Positions 1-8,199 of a stretch of DNA of 64,000 nt are shown here, one piece after another; within the stretch, counting starts at the first letter, position 1; every line of letters starts with the position of its first letter. A model generated the notes under the pieces. The model did no database searches, was not told where the DNA came from, and saw nothing but the letters and a program-made list of their open reading frames with translations. The stretch covers positions 1-64,000 of the forward strand of contig DASZUG010000077.1 in NCBI GenBank assembly GCA_035547755.1, given 5' to 3'. This DNA is from Mesorhizobium_L sp035547755 (lineage in GTDB: Bacteria > Pseudomonadota > Alphaproteobacteria > Rhizobiales > Rhizobiaceae). Both the position numbers and the translations under genes were made by a program.

Positions 1-174
1 CGAGAAGCAGGTCTGCGTGCCGGGGATGTAGTAGAAGCCCGATCCGTAGGCGTCGCAAACCTTCACGTAGTTCGCCGGCTCCGGCTCCGGAGCGACGACT
101 GCGTCCGCGGCGCGAGCGCCGGAGACAGCGAGGAGCGCCGCCGCCGAGCCGAGCATAAGGCTCTTGAACTTCAT
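1..174 (-). CDS. Omp2b/RopA-type porin, N-terminal part only (cut by window edge)
   Basis: Only the first 58 codons lie in the window. They encode a signal peptide (MKFKSLMLGSAAALLAVSGA, then RA) followed by a mature start with ADAVVAPEPEP and YVKVCDAYGSGFYYIPGT. This matches the N-terminus of the trimeric general porins of Rhizobiales (Omp2a/Omp2b, RopA), which form outer-membrane diffusion channels of about 340-400 residues. The start has a strong GGAGG Shine-Dalgarno about seven bases upstream. The barrel itself is outside the window, so the subfamily cannot be settled. The family call rests on the very characteristic N-terminal motif. Confidence 0.9.
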   Translation of the reverse strand, partial: MKFKSLMLGSAAALLAVSGARAADAVVAPEPEPANYVKVCDAYGSGFYYIPGTQTCFS

Positions 175-595
175 TTGTGACCTCCAGTCAAAATAAGAAA
201 AGCAACGGGAGCCGGGCTCATCGTTAAAGGACAGCGTTCCCGCGCCCCATCCCCGTATGTAAAAAAACGAAGCACTGTCGTGTCCCCTTCATGGAAGGCA
301 ATTTATGCTCGCTCCGCTCCCCCTCCAATATGAAAGAGGTTCTAAACGGAGGCATCCTCCATCTTCCCTGGAGACAGTGACATAAATGACACGGCCGCTA
401 GAGCCTTTCATGATCGGATGAAATCGTTCTGCCGGAGGCAATTCGATCCGAGGCCTGTCCTCGGGCCGGCCAAAGGCCGGCCCCGGGGGCCAAGGCGCTC
501 ACCGCAGGAATTGGGCCGAATTGACCCGGCCCGCAAGGATTTCCCGCCGGCGGGCGTCCGCGACGGCGGAATTCCCTCCGACGCCTGTCGCGTCG
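175..595. other. Intergenic: porin upstream region with GC-rich palindromic repeat
   Basis: No convincing gene is present in these 420 bases; open frames here have no ribosome binding site or recognisable product. The first part is AT-richer and must hold the porin promoter. Bases about 453-493 form a GC-rich palindrome (CGGGCCGGCC, AAAG, then GCCGG) that closely resembles, in reverse orientation, the sequence at 47146-47185. The two are probably copies of a dispersed intergenic repeat. Confidence 0.6.
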
Positions 596-1516
596 CTATG
601 CCATCAGCTTCCCGGTGGCGATTTTCACCGCATGGCCGCCGATCCGGGCGCCGTCCAGGCTGCCGTTTCCCACATCAAGGGCAAGCCGAATGCGCGACGG
701 CCGACCCATTTCGACGCCCTGCTCGATCCAGATCTCGGACGGCCCGTCGACCGGCCGGTCGAATCGCATCGCCGCCCCGGCGAAGGCTGCCGCGGCCGAT
801 CCGGTGGCGGGATCCTCGGCAATGCCGTCATAAGGTGCGAACATGCGCGCATGGAAAGCACAATCCCGGCTCACCGTATCGCGGCAATAGACATAGGGAG
901 AGGCGATAAGGCCGCCATGACGCGGCGCGTTTTTCAGCCACAGGCTCGCGTCGAGCGTTGCCTTGGCAGCGGCATTTAATCCCGCGACGGGAATACAGAC
1001 ATAAGGCACCCCTGCCGACCAGGCCGACACGACATGATTCTCAAAGCCGACCTCGTGCGGTCCAAGTCCGAGGCACGCCGCGGCGATTTCCTGCGTGATG
1101 GTGAGGCTGATCGGCTCCGGCAGGCGCGGCAGGTCGAATTCCGCAAAAGCCGCACCGTCCTTTTCCTGTGAGACGACGCACCGGACCATGCCGATTTCTT
1201 CCTCGAGCGCCAGAATGGCGCCCTCGCCGGTATCCGACGCCAGCCCTCCCCGCTCGACAAGCGCCACCGCCGTTCCGACAGTCGGATGGCCGGCGAAGGG
1301 AAGTTCGAGCTTCGGCGTGAAAATATTAACGTGCGCCGTATGGTGCGGCGCGCCCGGCGTCGACACGAAGGCCGTTTCCGAGAGATTGAACTGGCCGGCA
1401 ATGCGTTGCATGGCTTTTTTGTCGAGGTCCGCCGCGTCGAAGACCACGGCCAACGGATTGCCCGTCAGCCGCTCGTCGGTGAACACGTCATAGATGGCAT
1501 AGTCGTGCTCGGGCAT
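596..1516 (-). CDS. PhzF family isomerase-like protein
   Basis: The 306-residue product belongs to the PhzF/DapF-fold family, whose founding member isomerises DHHA in phenazine synthesis. Most members are orphan enzymes of unknown substrate, and nothing nearby suggests phenazines. The N-terminus reads YDVFTDERLTGNPLAVV. It contains the LSETAF motif that carries the catalytic glutamate, the GHPTVGTA segment, and EDPATGSAAAAF in the second half. The length is typical of the family. The ATG at 1516 is chosen because GAGAGGAGAA lies just upstream and the family N-terminus begins there; the open frame extends further upstream without homology. It lies downstream of the Nudix gene on the same strand, with a gap of about 90 bases. 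Confidence 0.92.
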   Translation of the reverse strand: MPEHDYAIYDVFTDERLTGNPLAVVFDAADLDKKAMQRIAGQFNLSETAFVSTPGAPHHTAHVNIFTPKLELPFAGHPTVGTAVALVERGGLASDTGEGAILALEEEIGMVRCVVSQEKDGAAFAEFDLPRLPEPISLTITQEIAAACLGLGPHEVGFENHVVSAWSAGVPYVCIPVAGLNAAAKATLDASLWLKNAPRHGGLIASPYVYCRDTVSRDCAFHARMFAPYDGIAEDPATGSAAAAFAGAAMRFDRPVDGPSEIWIEQGVEMGRPSRIRLALDVGNGSLDGARIGGHAVKIATGKLMA

Positions 1517-1608
1517 TCCGGTTCTCCTCTCGAGGTGATGAGAGTTCATGCGGCGGCGTTGTTTCCGCTGGCTCTTGTCCGATTGTGACGCAGCCTCCGG
1601 CCCCGAAG

Positions 1609-2343
1609 TCAAGCGCCGGCCATTCCATCGACCGGATTGGCGAAATGCCACTCGACGATCGCCGGAATGTGAAGCGCCAGATTGTCGGGCAGATCGGCGG
1701 GACTGCGCACGATCACGGGCTCGACGATTTCCGGATCATCTTCCGCCGCGATGAACGCCTTTATCCGTTCCGCCACCTGCTCAGCCGGTTCGCCGAGGAA
1801 ATAGCGGCGGAAGATCACGGTCGCTCCGGCGGTCGAGCGCAGATGATAATGGGGGTCGCGCCTCAGCCCCTTCAGGTCGATGCCCGTCTCCTCCCGCACC
1901 TCGCGCATCATGTTGAAATCGATATCGGCCTTGCCTTCCGGAAAATCCTGGGGGTCGAAGGAGCCCGCCGCGAAATAGACACGGTTGGCATTTGCCGTAT
2001 GAGGGCCCATGCGCACGAGGATCAAAGCATTATCGCTCGTCACCGGCATTGCATGCGTGTAGGCATGTTCAGCCGAACCGATCGGCTGGGACCGCCGCCA
2101 CAGCAGAAAAGTGGCGTAGCGGACCATGTGGCACGAACCTTCGAGCATCGCCCCACGGTAGCGCAGCCTCGAGAGGAGCATGACCTCGCCGTTGAAAAGC
2201 GCCGGTTTCGCGGCCTTCTCCCGTACCCAGTTTTCCGCGATCGCAGCGCCGTTCGCCGCCTCGAACGGGTGAGGCGCAGGATCGAGATCGATTTCGGCCG
2301 CAAGGACGGGAACGACCGCGTCACGCGGAAGATCGAAAGCCAA
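1609..2343 (-). CDS. Nudix hydrolase
   Basis: The 244-residue product is a Nudix-superfamily pyrophosphohydrolase. The Nudix box is visible late in the protein, with a glycine-containing lead-in (GSFDPQDFPEG) followed by REVREETGID, which supplies the metal-binding glutamates. The long N-terminal part, with RYATFLLWRR, resembles the NUDT19-like group that often acts on CoA derivatives; the substrate is inferred only loosely. The start is a TTG with AAAGGAT a few bases upstream. No ATG gives a better fit. It is probably co-transcribed with the PhzF-like gene downstream. Confidence 0.88.
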   Translation of the reverse strand: MAFDLPRDAVVPVLAAEIDLDPAPHPFEAANGAAIAENWVREKAAKPALFNGEVMLLSRLRYRGAMLEGSCHMVRYATFLLWRRSQPIGSAEHAYTHAMPVTSDNALILVRMGPHTANANRVYFAAGSFDPQDFPEGKADIDFNMMREVREETGIDLKGLRRDPHYHLRSTAGATVIFRRYFLGEPAEQVAERIKAFIAAEDDPEIVEPVIVRSPADLPDNLALHIPAIVEWHFANPVDGMAGA

Positions 2344-2609
2344 ACGATGATCCTTTCATGCAATGACAAGGAGTGGCGGCAACAAACGGCCAAAAGCGAA
2401 CAGCAGTGCCGATACAGTTGGTTGAGATAACTGGAAAAATCGAATTCTCATAGTCCGCAAGCTGTTATCATCATGCAACTGCAACCGAAGTTTCTGCGTT
2501 AAAATCGCGAGATTGTCCCACGGCGTCATGCCTGTCGATTCATCGCATTGCACGAAATGCCGGCATGGAGGAAAATCTCCTCAGAAGGGATTTTGGAAAG
2601 GAGATAGTC

Positions 2610-3092
2610 ATGAAACGCGCACTAGCTCTTGCATCCGCTGCGCTCATGGCGTTCGGAACCATCGGCCTGGCGACCGTGCCGGCTTCGGCCCAACACTGGC
2701 ACCATGGCGGCGGTGGTTGGCATCATGGCGGCGGTGGCTGGCACCACGGCGGTGGCTGGCATCACGGCTGGCACGGAGGCGGTTATTATTATGGCGGCGT
2801 CGGCGCCGGGATTCTCGGCGGCCTGATCGTCGGCAGCGCGCTCGCCGGCCCTGCTTACTATGGTTGCGGCTATTACGGCTGCGATCCCTATTATTACGGT
2901 CCGTATTACGGTCCGCGCTATTATGCTCCGGCCGTGACTTACAGGCCACGCGTGATCTACAGGACGAGAGGCCGCCTGAGCGCGGCGCATGTGCAATGGT
3001 GCTATGACCGCTACCGCTCCTACAGGGCGTCGGACAACACGTTCCAGCCCTATAACGGTCCGCGAGAGCAATGCTATTCGCCCTACGGGTGA
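2610..3092 (+). CDS. BA14K-family secreted protein, His/Gly-rich
   Basis: A 160-residue exported protein. A signal peptide (about residues 1-27, ending PASAQ) is followed by about 35 residues built from HHGGGGW-like units, then a hydrophobic glycine-rich stretch, a YYGCGYYGCDPYYYG tyrosine/cysteine-rich region, and a C-terminal BA14K domain with HVQWCYDRYRSY and CYSPYG. BA14K proteins of Brucella and relatives are immunoreactive and reported to bind carbohydrates. The ATG at 2610 has AAAGGAG upstream. The dense His/Gly repeat could bind metal, but that is inference. The gene stands alone, with a strong hairpin just downstream. Confidence 0.9.
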   Translation: MKRALALASAALMAFGTIGLATVPASAQHWHHGGGGWHHGGGGWHHGGGWHHGWHGGGYYYGGVGAGILGGLIVGSALAGPAYYGCGYYGCDPYYYGPYYGPRYYAPAVTYRPRVIYRTRGRLSAAHVQWCYDRYRSYRASDNTFQPYNGPREQCYSPYG

Positions 3093-3105
3093 GGAACAGC
3101 AAAGA

Positions 3106-3136
3106 GGCCGGTCCGAAATATACCCAAAGACCGGCC
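3106..3136 (+). terminator. Stem-loop after the BA14K gene
   Basis: A perfect 8-bp inverted repeat, GGCCGGTC and GACCGGCC, is separated by 15 bases and begins 13 bases after the stop codon. No T-run follows, so it is not a textbook intrinsic terminator. It may stop transcription weakly or protect the mRNA 3' end. Confidence 0.4.
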
Positions 3137-3196
3137 CCGGACACGCAGAGCCACGGACGCCGGTCGCGACAGCGGCTGGCCGCGAGGTGAAGAATA

Positions 3197-3487
3197 TTGG
3201 CGCCTTCCGATGCCGAGAAACGGTTTGAACATCGCAAACGCGTCCTGAAAGGCGCCTGCATTATCGGTAGCGTCACGACCTCGGAAATAAGATGCACCGT
3301 CCGCAACATGCATGCTCGCGGCGCGGAACTGGTTGTGCCGCCTGAAGCGCGTATTCCGAGTGAATTCCTCCTCTATGTCGGCGTCGACGGGATGGCCTAC
3401 CGCTGTGAACTGCGATGGCGGCGCAACGATCGATGCGGCGTCCGCTTTCTCGGAACGGAACCGAAGCCGCACTGGCATTACGGATAG
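3197..3487 (+). CDS. PilZ domain protein
   Basis: This small protein of 96 residues consists of a single PilZ-like domain. An early RKRVLKGACI segment is in the place of the RxxxR c-di-GMP-binding motif, and later strands read TVRNMHARGAELVV and CGVRFLG. In the canonical family the first motif is RxxxR and the second D/NxSxxG. Here the second is N-MHARG, so nucleotide binding is plausible but not certain. Many rhizobial genomes carry several such minimal PilZ proteins. The start is a TTG preceded by GAGGTGA. The window also encodes PleD, a maker of c-di-GMP, but no operon link exists. Confidence 0.8.
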   Translation: MAPSDAEKRFEHRKRVLKGACIIGSVTTSEIRCTVRNMHARGAELVVPPEARIPSEFLLYVGVDGMAYRCELRWRRNDRCGVRFLGTEPKPHWHYG

Positions 3488-3513
3488 GACGTCGGGTTCG
3501 GCCGAGTGGACGG

Positions 3514-3918
3514 TTAGGGTTTTTGCACCGACGGCATATTCGATCCGCCTGATATCGACGGCTTGAACGTCACCTGCATCCGGATGTCGCCGCTCAGCAT
3601 GAGTTGCAGTCCGTGGCTGCCCCTGTTCGTAACATTCACATTGGTGCTGACATGAGTGATCGCGCAACTCGTCGCGATGCTATCCGTCAGCAGGGCGCAA
3701 CTATTGCCGGCGACGCGGTAGAAGGATTGCAGCGCCGCCTTTTGCTGCTGCTCGGTATCCTCGCTGCGGGCAAGAGGAAAGTTCATCGACAAGCGCTGCT
3801 CGACCATGGACGACCCGTCGGCGCCTCCTTGGCCGTAGAGGAACGGTTGCGATAGTGCCGGTGTGGCCGCTAACGAACATGCTGCCGCTGCCAAAACGTG
3901 CCCGAAACGGAAAATCAT
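3514..3918 (-). CDS. Secreted hypothetical protein
   Basis: Not recognised. The product, about 134 residues from the ATG at 3918, begins with a clear signal peptide (MIFRFGHVLAAAACSLAATP, cleaved near ALSQP). The mature part has two cysteines, about 15 residues apart, and a C-terminal half rich in beta-prone residues with TNVNVTNRGSHGLQLMLSG. The open frame continues 10 codons upstream to another ATG, and neither start has a strong Shine-Dalgarno. It is probably a small periplasmic or surface protein. It converges on the PilZ gene with a gap of 26 bases. Confidence 0.65.
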   Translation of the reverse strand: MIFRFGHVLAAAACSLAATPALSQPFLYGQGGADGSSMVEQRLSMNFPLARSEDTEQQQKAALQSFYRVAGNSCALLTDSIATSCAITHVSTNVNVTNRGSHGLQLMLSGDIRMQVTFKPSISGGSNMPSVQKP

Positions 3919-4127
3919 CCCGATACCCCCGATTGCGGTTCCCCCCATGCCATGGAGCCGATCACCGTCGGGTTAGGATTTTTCTTCAAATCGGAACGAT
4001 CCGGCGACCGCGCCAATCAGCGGCCGCCTTCCCGTTTGTCGTCTTATCGACCACTTTGTTTTGGATATCCCCCGCGCGCCCGCAGGACCTGCCCGAGGAC
4101 GCGCAATCAGGAAAACCGCGGATCGGC

Positions 4128-5147
4128 TCAGTTGCGGGCCTTGTCGACCAGCTTGTTCTTGGAGATCCACGGCATCATGCCGCGCAGCTTCTCGCCGACC
4201 TGCTCGATCTGGTGGCCGTCGTTGAGGCGGCGGGTCGCCTTGAAGCGGGCGAGGCCGGAGCGGTATTCCTGCATCCATTCCGAGGTGAATTTGCCGCTCT
4301 GGATGTCCTTCAGAACCCGCTTCATCTCGGCCTTGGTATCGGCGGTGATGATGCGCGGTCCGGAGACATATTCGCCCCATTCGGCGGTGTTGGAAATCGA
4401 GTAGTTCATGTTGGCGATGCCGCCCTCATAGATCAGGTCGACGATCAGCTTCACCTCGTGCAGGCATTCGAAATAGGCCATTTCCGGCGCGTAGCCCGCC
4501 TCGACCAGCGTCTCGAAGCCGGCGCGGATCAACTCCACCAGGCCGCCGCAGAGCACGACCTGCTCGCCGAAGAGATCGGTCTCGCACTCTTCTTGAAAGG
4601 TCGTCTCGATGACGCCCGAGCGGCCGCCGCCGATAGCGGAAGCATAGGAAAGGCCGAGGTCGAGCGCGTTGCCCGACGCATCCTGCGCGACTGCCACCAG
4701 GCATGGCACGCCGCCACCGCGCTGATATTCCGAACGCACCGTATGGCCGGGGCCTTTCGGCGCCACCATGATGACATCGACCGTCGATTTCGGCTCGATC
4801 AGACCGAAATGGACGTTGAGGCCGTGAGCGAAGGCGATCGCGGCGCCGTCGCGGATGTTCGGCGCGATTTCGTTCTTGTAGATGTCGGCCTGGAGTTCGT
4901 CGGGGGTCGCCATCATCATCAGATCGGCCCATTTCGCCGCGTCGGCGACCGACATGACCTTGAAGCCGTCGGCCTCCGCCTTCTTGGCGGTAGCGGAACC
5001 CGGACGGAGCGCCACGGCGATTTCCTTGACGCCGGAATCCTTCAGGTTGAGCGCATGCGCCCTGCCCTGGCTGCCATAGCCGATGACGACGACTTTCTTG
5101 CCCTTGACGAGATTGAGATCGGCGTCACGATCGTAATACACACGCAT
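4128..5147 (-). CDS. ilvC: Ketol-acid reductoisomerase
   Basis: This 339-residue class I enzyme carries out the second step of valine and isoleucine synthesis: NADPH- and Mg-dependent isomeroreduction of acetolactate or acetohydroxybutyrate, the products of IlvI-IlvH encoded at about 19-21 kb. The N-terminal Rossmann motif VVIGYGSQGRAHALN is at about residues 18-32. The C-terminal knotted helical domain includes the metal-ligand segment FGEQVVLCGG. Length and sequence are typical of the short class I form. The ATG at 5147 has AAGGAA upstream. Downstream on the same strand sits only the small secreted gene. The upstream side is occupied by a palindromic repeat that separates it from the TetR gene. 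Confidence 0.98.
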   Translation of the reverse strand: MRVYYDRDADLNLVKGKKVVVIGYGSQGRAHALNLKDSGVKEIAVALRPGSATAKKAEADGFKVMSVADAAKWADLMMMATPDELQADIYKNEIAPNIRDGAAIAFAHGLNVHFGLIEPKSTVDVIMVAPKGPGHTVRSEYQRGGGVPCLVAVAQDASGNALDLGLSYASAIGGGRSGVIETTFQEECETDLFGEQVVLCGGLVELIRAGFETLVEAGYAPEMAYFECLHEVKLIVDLIYEGGIANMNYSISNTAEWGEYVSGPRIITADTKAEMKRVLKDIQSGKFTSEWMQEYRSGLARFKATRRLNDGHQIEQVGEKLRGMMPWISKNKLVDKARN

Positions 5148-5188
5148 TTCAGTTTCCTTCCTTTCGTTGAACTTCAAATCTGTTGTAT

Positions 5189-5290
5189 GTCCTTCGAGGC
5201 TCCGCTTCGCGGAGCACCTCAGGATGAGGATCGCTAGTGCTAACCTCCCTCATCCTGAGGTGCGAGCAGAGCGAGCCTCGAAGGACGCAC
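5189..5290. repeat. Two-armed palindromic intergenic repeat, copy A
   Basis: Two inverted arms of about 43 bases flank a short spacer. Arm one runs CCTTCGAGGC to CACCTCAGGATGAGG. The second arm runs CCTCATCCTGAGGTGC to GCCTCGAAGGACGCAC. Each arm also carries the inner palindrome CCTCA-TCC-TGAGG. The same structure occurs at 25425, 31264, 38530 and 52901, with a half copy at 26618. The right part lies inside the TetR reading frame and provides its last codons and stop. Confidence 0.9.
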
Positions 5291-5930
5291 GATCCTTTCT
5301 CTCGCCCGTCCCGAAAAGGGCGAGAAACTGTCGCGCCGCTTCGCCGGCCTCGCGGTCGATGGAAGCGGATGCCATCTCCAGCCGGTCTCCCAGAAGCAGC
5401 CTGATCTGCACGTCGCGGCCGACCAGACCGAAAAAGGTGCGGAATGCTTCCTCGCTGTCCTCGAAGGCGAGGAGACCCGCGTCGCGAGCCGCATCCAGGA
5501 GGGGCTTCAATCTTTCCCCCATGGCGAAGCGCCCATTGGCGAGCACGACGGCGCCGAGGCGGGCCTTCTCCGAGCCGGCATGGCTTATGGCGATGCGATT
5601 GAGGGCGATGGATGTCTGGCCCGATATGACCGTCAGCCAGTCCGCCGCGAATTGCTTCAGCCCGGCCGACAGCTTCGAAATGTCGAGATGGGCCCGGTCG
5701 AAGCCAACGGCGCGGACCTTCGATGCCTGCCACTGAACCGTTGCCGTCAGCAGGCCGTCGCGACCGCCGAACCATTTGTAGAGCGTTTCCTTGGAGCAGC
5801 TGGCGCGCCGCGCGACATCCGTCATCGTCAGGCCGTCACCGGACTCGACCAGAAGGGCGAGCGCAGCATCCAGAACGGCCTTTTGCCGCTCCGTCAGATC
5901 CGCCTCGCCATGCTTCAGCCGCGCGTCCAC
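5250..5930 (-). CDS. TetR family transcriptional regulator
   Basis: About 226 residues. The N-terminal HTH lies at about residues 12-58 and reads RQKAVLDAALALLVESGDG, then MTDVARRASCSKETLYKWF. The C-terminal ligand-binding domain resembles the AefR-like subgroup, with FRTFFGLVGRDVQIRLLLGD. The GTG at 5930 is preferred because GGGAG lies 7 bases upstream and the HTH follows at the usual distance; the open frame runs 34 codons further upstream. The last dozen or so residues (RASFEARSARTSG) are encoded by the dispersed palindromic repeat, so the original stop has probably been replaced. A perfect inverted repeat 55-69 bases upstream suggests autoregulation. Targets are unknown. Confidence 0.9.
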   Translation of the reverse strand: MDARLKHGEADLTERQKAVLDAALALLVESGDGLTMTDVARRASCSKETLYKWFGGRDGLLTATVQWQASKVRAVGFDRAHLDISKLSAGLKQFAADWLTVISGQTSIALNRIAISHAGSEKARLGAVVLANGRFAMGERLKPLLDAARDAGLLAFEDSEEAFRTFFGLVGRDVQIRLLLGDRLEMASASIDREAGEAARQFLALFGTGERKDRASFEARSARTSG

Positions 5931-5984
5931 CAAAACACTCCCGTCTTCCCGGATCGGCCATTCAGAAGGGGAGATTAGAGCCGT

Positions 5985-5999
5985 ACCGTACGTTACGGT
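5985..5999. promoter_or_regulatory. Candidate TetR operator (inverted repeat)
   Basis: ACCGTA-CGT-TACGGT is a perfect 6-bp inverted repeat with a 3-bp centre, in the gap between kup and the TetR gene, 55 bases before the proposed GTG. Operators of this size and symmetry are usual for TetR-family autorepressors. That this regulator binds it is inference. Confidence 0.5.
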
Positions 6000-6095
6000 T
6001 CGGTCTATGCCCCAGAATATCCGGCCGCGCAACGGTCATTCGGGATGGAAGCGAAGAAAGTGAACGAAAGGGAGAGAGCTTCGTGCGGATCGGCG

Positions 6096-8012
6096 TCAGA
6101 TCACCACTTGCGTGCCAATCTCAACGACACGACCGCTCGGGATCTGGAAATAGGCCGTCGCGTCGGCGGCGTTGCGGGCAAGAGCGATGAAAAGATGATC
6201 CTGCCAGAGCGGCATGCCGGAGCGTTTTGACGCCTTCAGCGAACGGCGCGACAGGAAGAACGAGGTCGTCATGATGTCGAACTTCCATCCCTGCTTGCGG
6301 CACTGCGCCAGCGCCCGCGGCAGGTTCGGCTGCTCCATGTAGCCGAAGGTGATCTTCACGCGCTTGAAAAGGTCGTTGATCTTCTCGATCTCGACACGCT
6401 CGCCGTCGGGAACGCGCGGGGTCGGCGCCGTGACGATGGTGAGGATGGCGTTGGTTTCGTGCAGCACCTTGTAATGCTTGAGGCTGTGCATGAGCGCCGT
6501 CGGCGTCGAATCGGGATCGCCGGTCAGGAAAACAGCCGTGCCGGAGACGATCACCGGCGGCTTGCGCTCCATCTCCTTGACGATGACGTCGAGCGGCACC
6601 TCGGATTTTCGCGTTTTGTCAAAGAGATAGCGGCTGCCGCGCACCCAGGTCCACATGATCACGCACATGGTGAAGGCGATGCAGAGCGACACCCAGCCGC
6701 CTTCCACCACCTTGATCGCATTGGCGCTGAGGAAGGTCACGTCGACCACGAGGAAGAAGAAGACCACGCCGATTATGGCGGCGAGCCGCCAGCGCCAGAT
6801 GCGCAGCATGACGATGAAGAGCAGAATGTTGGTGACGACCATTTCGCCCGTCACCGATATGCCGTAGGCCGAGGCGAGATTGCCGGATTTTTCAAAGCCC
6901 ACGACCAGCAGCATCACGGCGATGCCGAGAATCCAGGTGACACGCGGAATATAAATCTGGCCGAGCTGCGTCTCCGACGTATGCAATATGCCGAAGCGCG
7001 GCAGGATGTTCATCTGCACGGCCTGGCGCACCATCGAATAGGCTCCGGAAATGACAGCCTGGCTGGCGATGACGGTCGCGATCGTTGCAAGCAGAACCAT
7101 CGGCAGCACTGCCCAGCTTGGCTGCATGTCGAAGAAGACGTTTTGCGGCAGACTGGTATTCGCCAGTACGAAGGCGCCCTGCCCGAAATAATTGAGAAGC
7201 AGGCAGGGAAAGACGAGCGACAGCCACGCGGTGACGATGGGCTTGCGGCCGAAATGGCCGAGATCGACATAAAGAGCCTCGGCGCCGGTCACGGCCAGGA
7301 AAACGGAGCCGATCGTGGCGAAAGACAGGCCCGGATTGGAAATGAGAAACCGGACGGCATGATAGGGATTGACCGCCCAAAGCACGCCCATGTCGTCGGC
7401 AATGTGGCGCAATCCCGCCAATCCCAGCACGATGAACCATATCAGCATGATCGGTCCGAAAACGGTGCCGACCGTGCCCGACCCGAAACGCTGCACGGAA
7501 AAGAGCACAAGCAGGATGACGAGCGTGATCGGTACGACATAGGGCTGGAAGGCGGGCGTGACGGTCTCAAGGCCCTCGACCGCCGAAAGCACCGAGATCG
7601 CCGGCGTTATCACCGAATCGCCCATGAAGAGCGACGCGCCTATTATGCCTATTCCCAATATCAGCAGGGGTTTGCTCGGGAAGCTGTTGCGCGCCAGCGT
7701 CATCAGCGAAAGCGTGCCACCCTCGCCGTTGTTGTCCGCCCTCAGGACGAAGCTGACATATTTCACCGTGACGATGAGCGTAAGCGCCCAGACGATAAGG
7801 GAAAGCACGCCGAGCACGTCTTCCCTGACGATACTGCCGTCCGACGCGGCGACGCGCAGCGCCTCCCGGAACGCATAGATCGGGCTGGTTCCGATATCGC
7901 CATAGACGACGCCAAGCGCGCCTATCACGAGCAGTGGCAGCGAACCGCTTTCCGGTTTGTGTTCCTGCTCAACCACGTCCGGCGAGAAGGAGCCGTTTTG
8001 GGTAGAACTCAT
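6096..8012 (-). CDS. kup: Kup low-affinity potassium transporter
   Basis: This 638-residue member of the KUP/HAK/KT family is a proton-coupled potassium importer in the inner membrane. The N-terminal signature LGVVYGDIGTSPIYAFRE is at about residues 33-50. About twelve hydrophobic segments follow, then a C-terminal cytoplasmic domain of about 150 residues beginning near KTRKSEVPL. The motif ADNNGEGGTLSLMTLA is typical. Length matches Rhizobiales Kup proteins, which often occur in several copies per genome. The ATG at 8012 gives the expected short hydrophilic N-terminus. It is transcribed alone, with a gap of about 165 bases to the TetR gene. Confidence 0.97.
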   Translation of the reverse strand: MSSTQNGSFSPDVVEQEHKPESGSLPLLVIGALGVVYGDIGTSPIYAFREALRVAASDGSIVREDVLGVLSLIVWALTLIVTVKYVSFVLRADNNGEGGTLSLMTLARNSFPSKPLLILGIGIIGASLFMGDSVITPAISVLSAVEGLETVTPAFQPYVVPITLVILLVLFSVQRFGSGTVGTVFGPIMLIWFIVLGLAGLRHIADDMGVLWAVNPYHAVRFLISNPGLSFATIGSVFLAVTGAEALYVDLGHFGRKPIVTAWLSLVFPCLLLNYFGQGAFVLANTSLPQNVFFDMQPSWAVLPMVLLATIATVIASQAVISGAYSMVRQAVQMNILPRFGILHTSETQLGQIYIPRVTWILGIAVMLLVVGFEKSGNLASAYGISVTGEMVVTNILLFIVMLRIWRWRLAAIIGVVFFFLVVDVTFLSANAIKVVEGGWVSLCIAFTMCVIMWTWVRGSRYLFDKTRKSEVPLDVIVKEMERKPPVIVSGTAVFLTGDPDSTPTALMHSLKHYKVLHETNAILTIVTAPTPRVPDGERVEIEKINDLFKRVKITFGYMEQPNLPRALAQCRKQGWKFDIMTTSFFLSRRSLKASKRSGMPLWQDHLFIALARNAADATAYFQIPSGRVVEIGTQVVI

Positions 8013-8199
8013 TGAATGTGCATCGGCCCCGGTTTGGCGCCGGGCCTCTTTAGTCGATGTTGCACTGCAATATCAACCCGAAAGTCACAATTTCGCCCAA
8101 AGCGTTGACTGCGGCCGCAGCCGCGCAGCGGGCGCGCGTCGGGTTTCGACAAAATATAGGAATGAAGAGGCCGATTTCATCGGCACGCGTGAAGAAGAG

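Noticed and set aside
3855..5237. 460-codon open frame on the plus strand
   Set aside because: Antisense to ilvC and without ribosome site.
5189..5290. Possible CRISPR array
   Set aside because: The repeats are inverted arms scattered singly, not regularly spaced direct repeats with unique spacers, and no cas gene is present.
6459..8015. 518-codon open frame on the plus strand
   Set aside because: Antisense to kup; composition is polar and repetitive, with no family match by eye.
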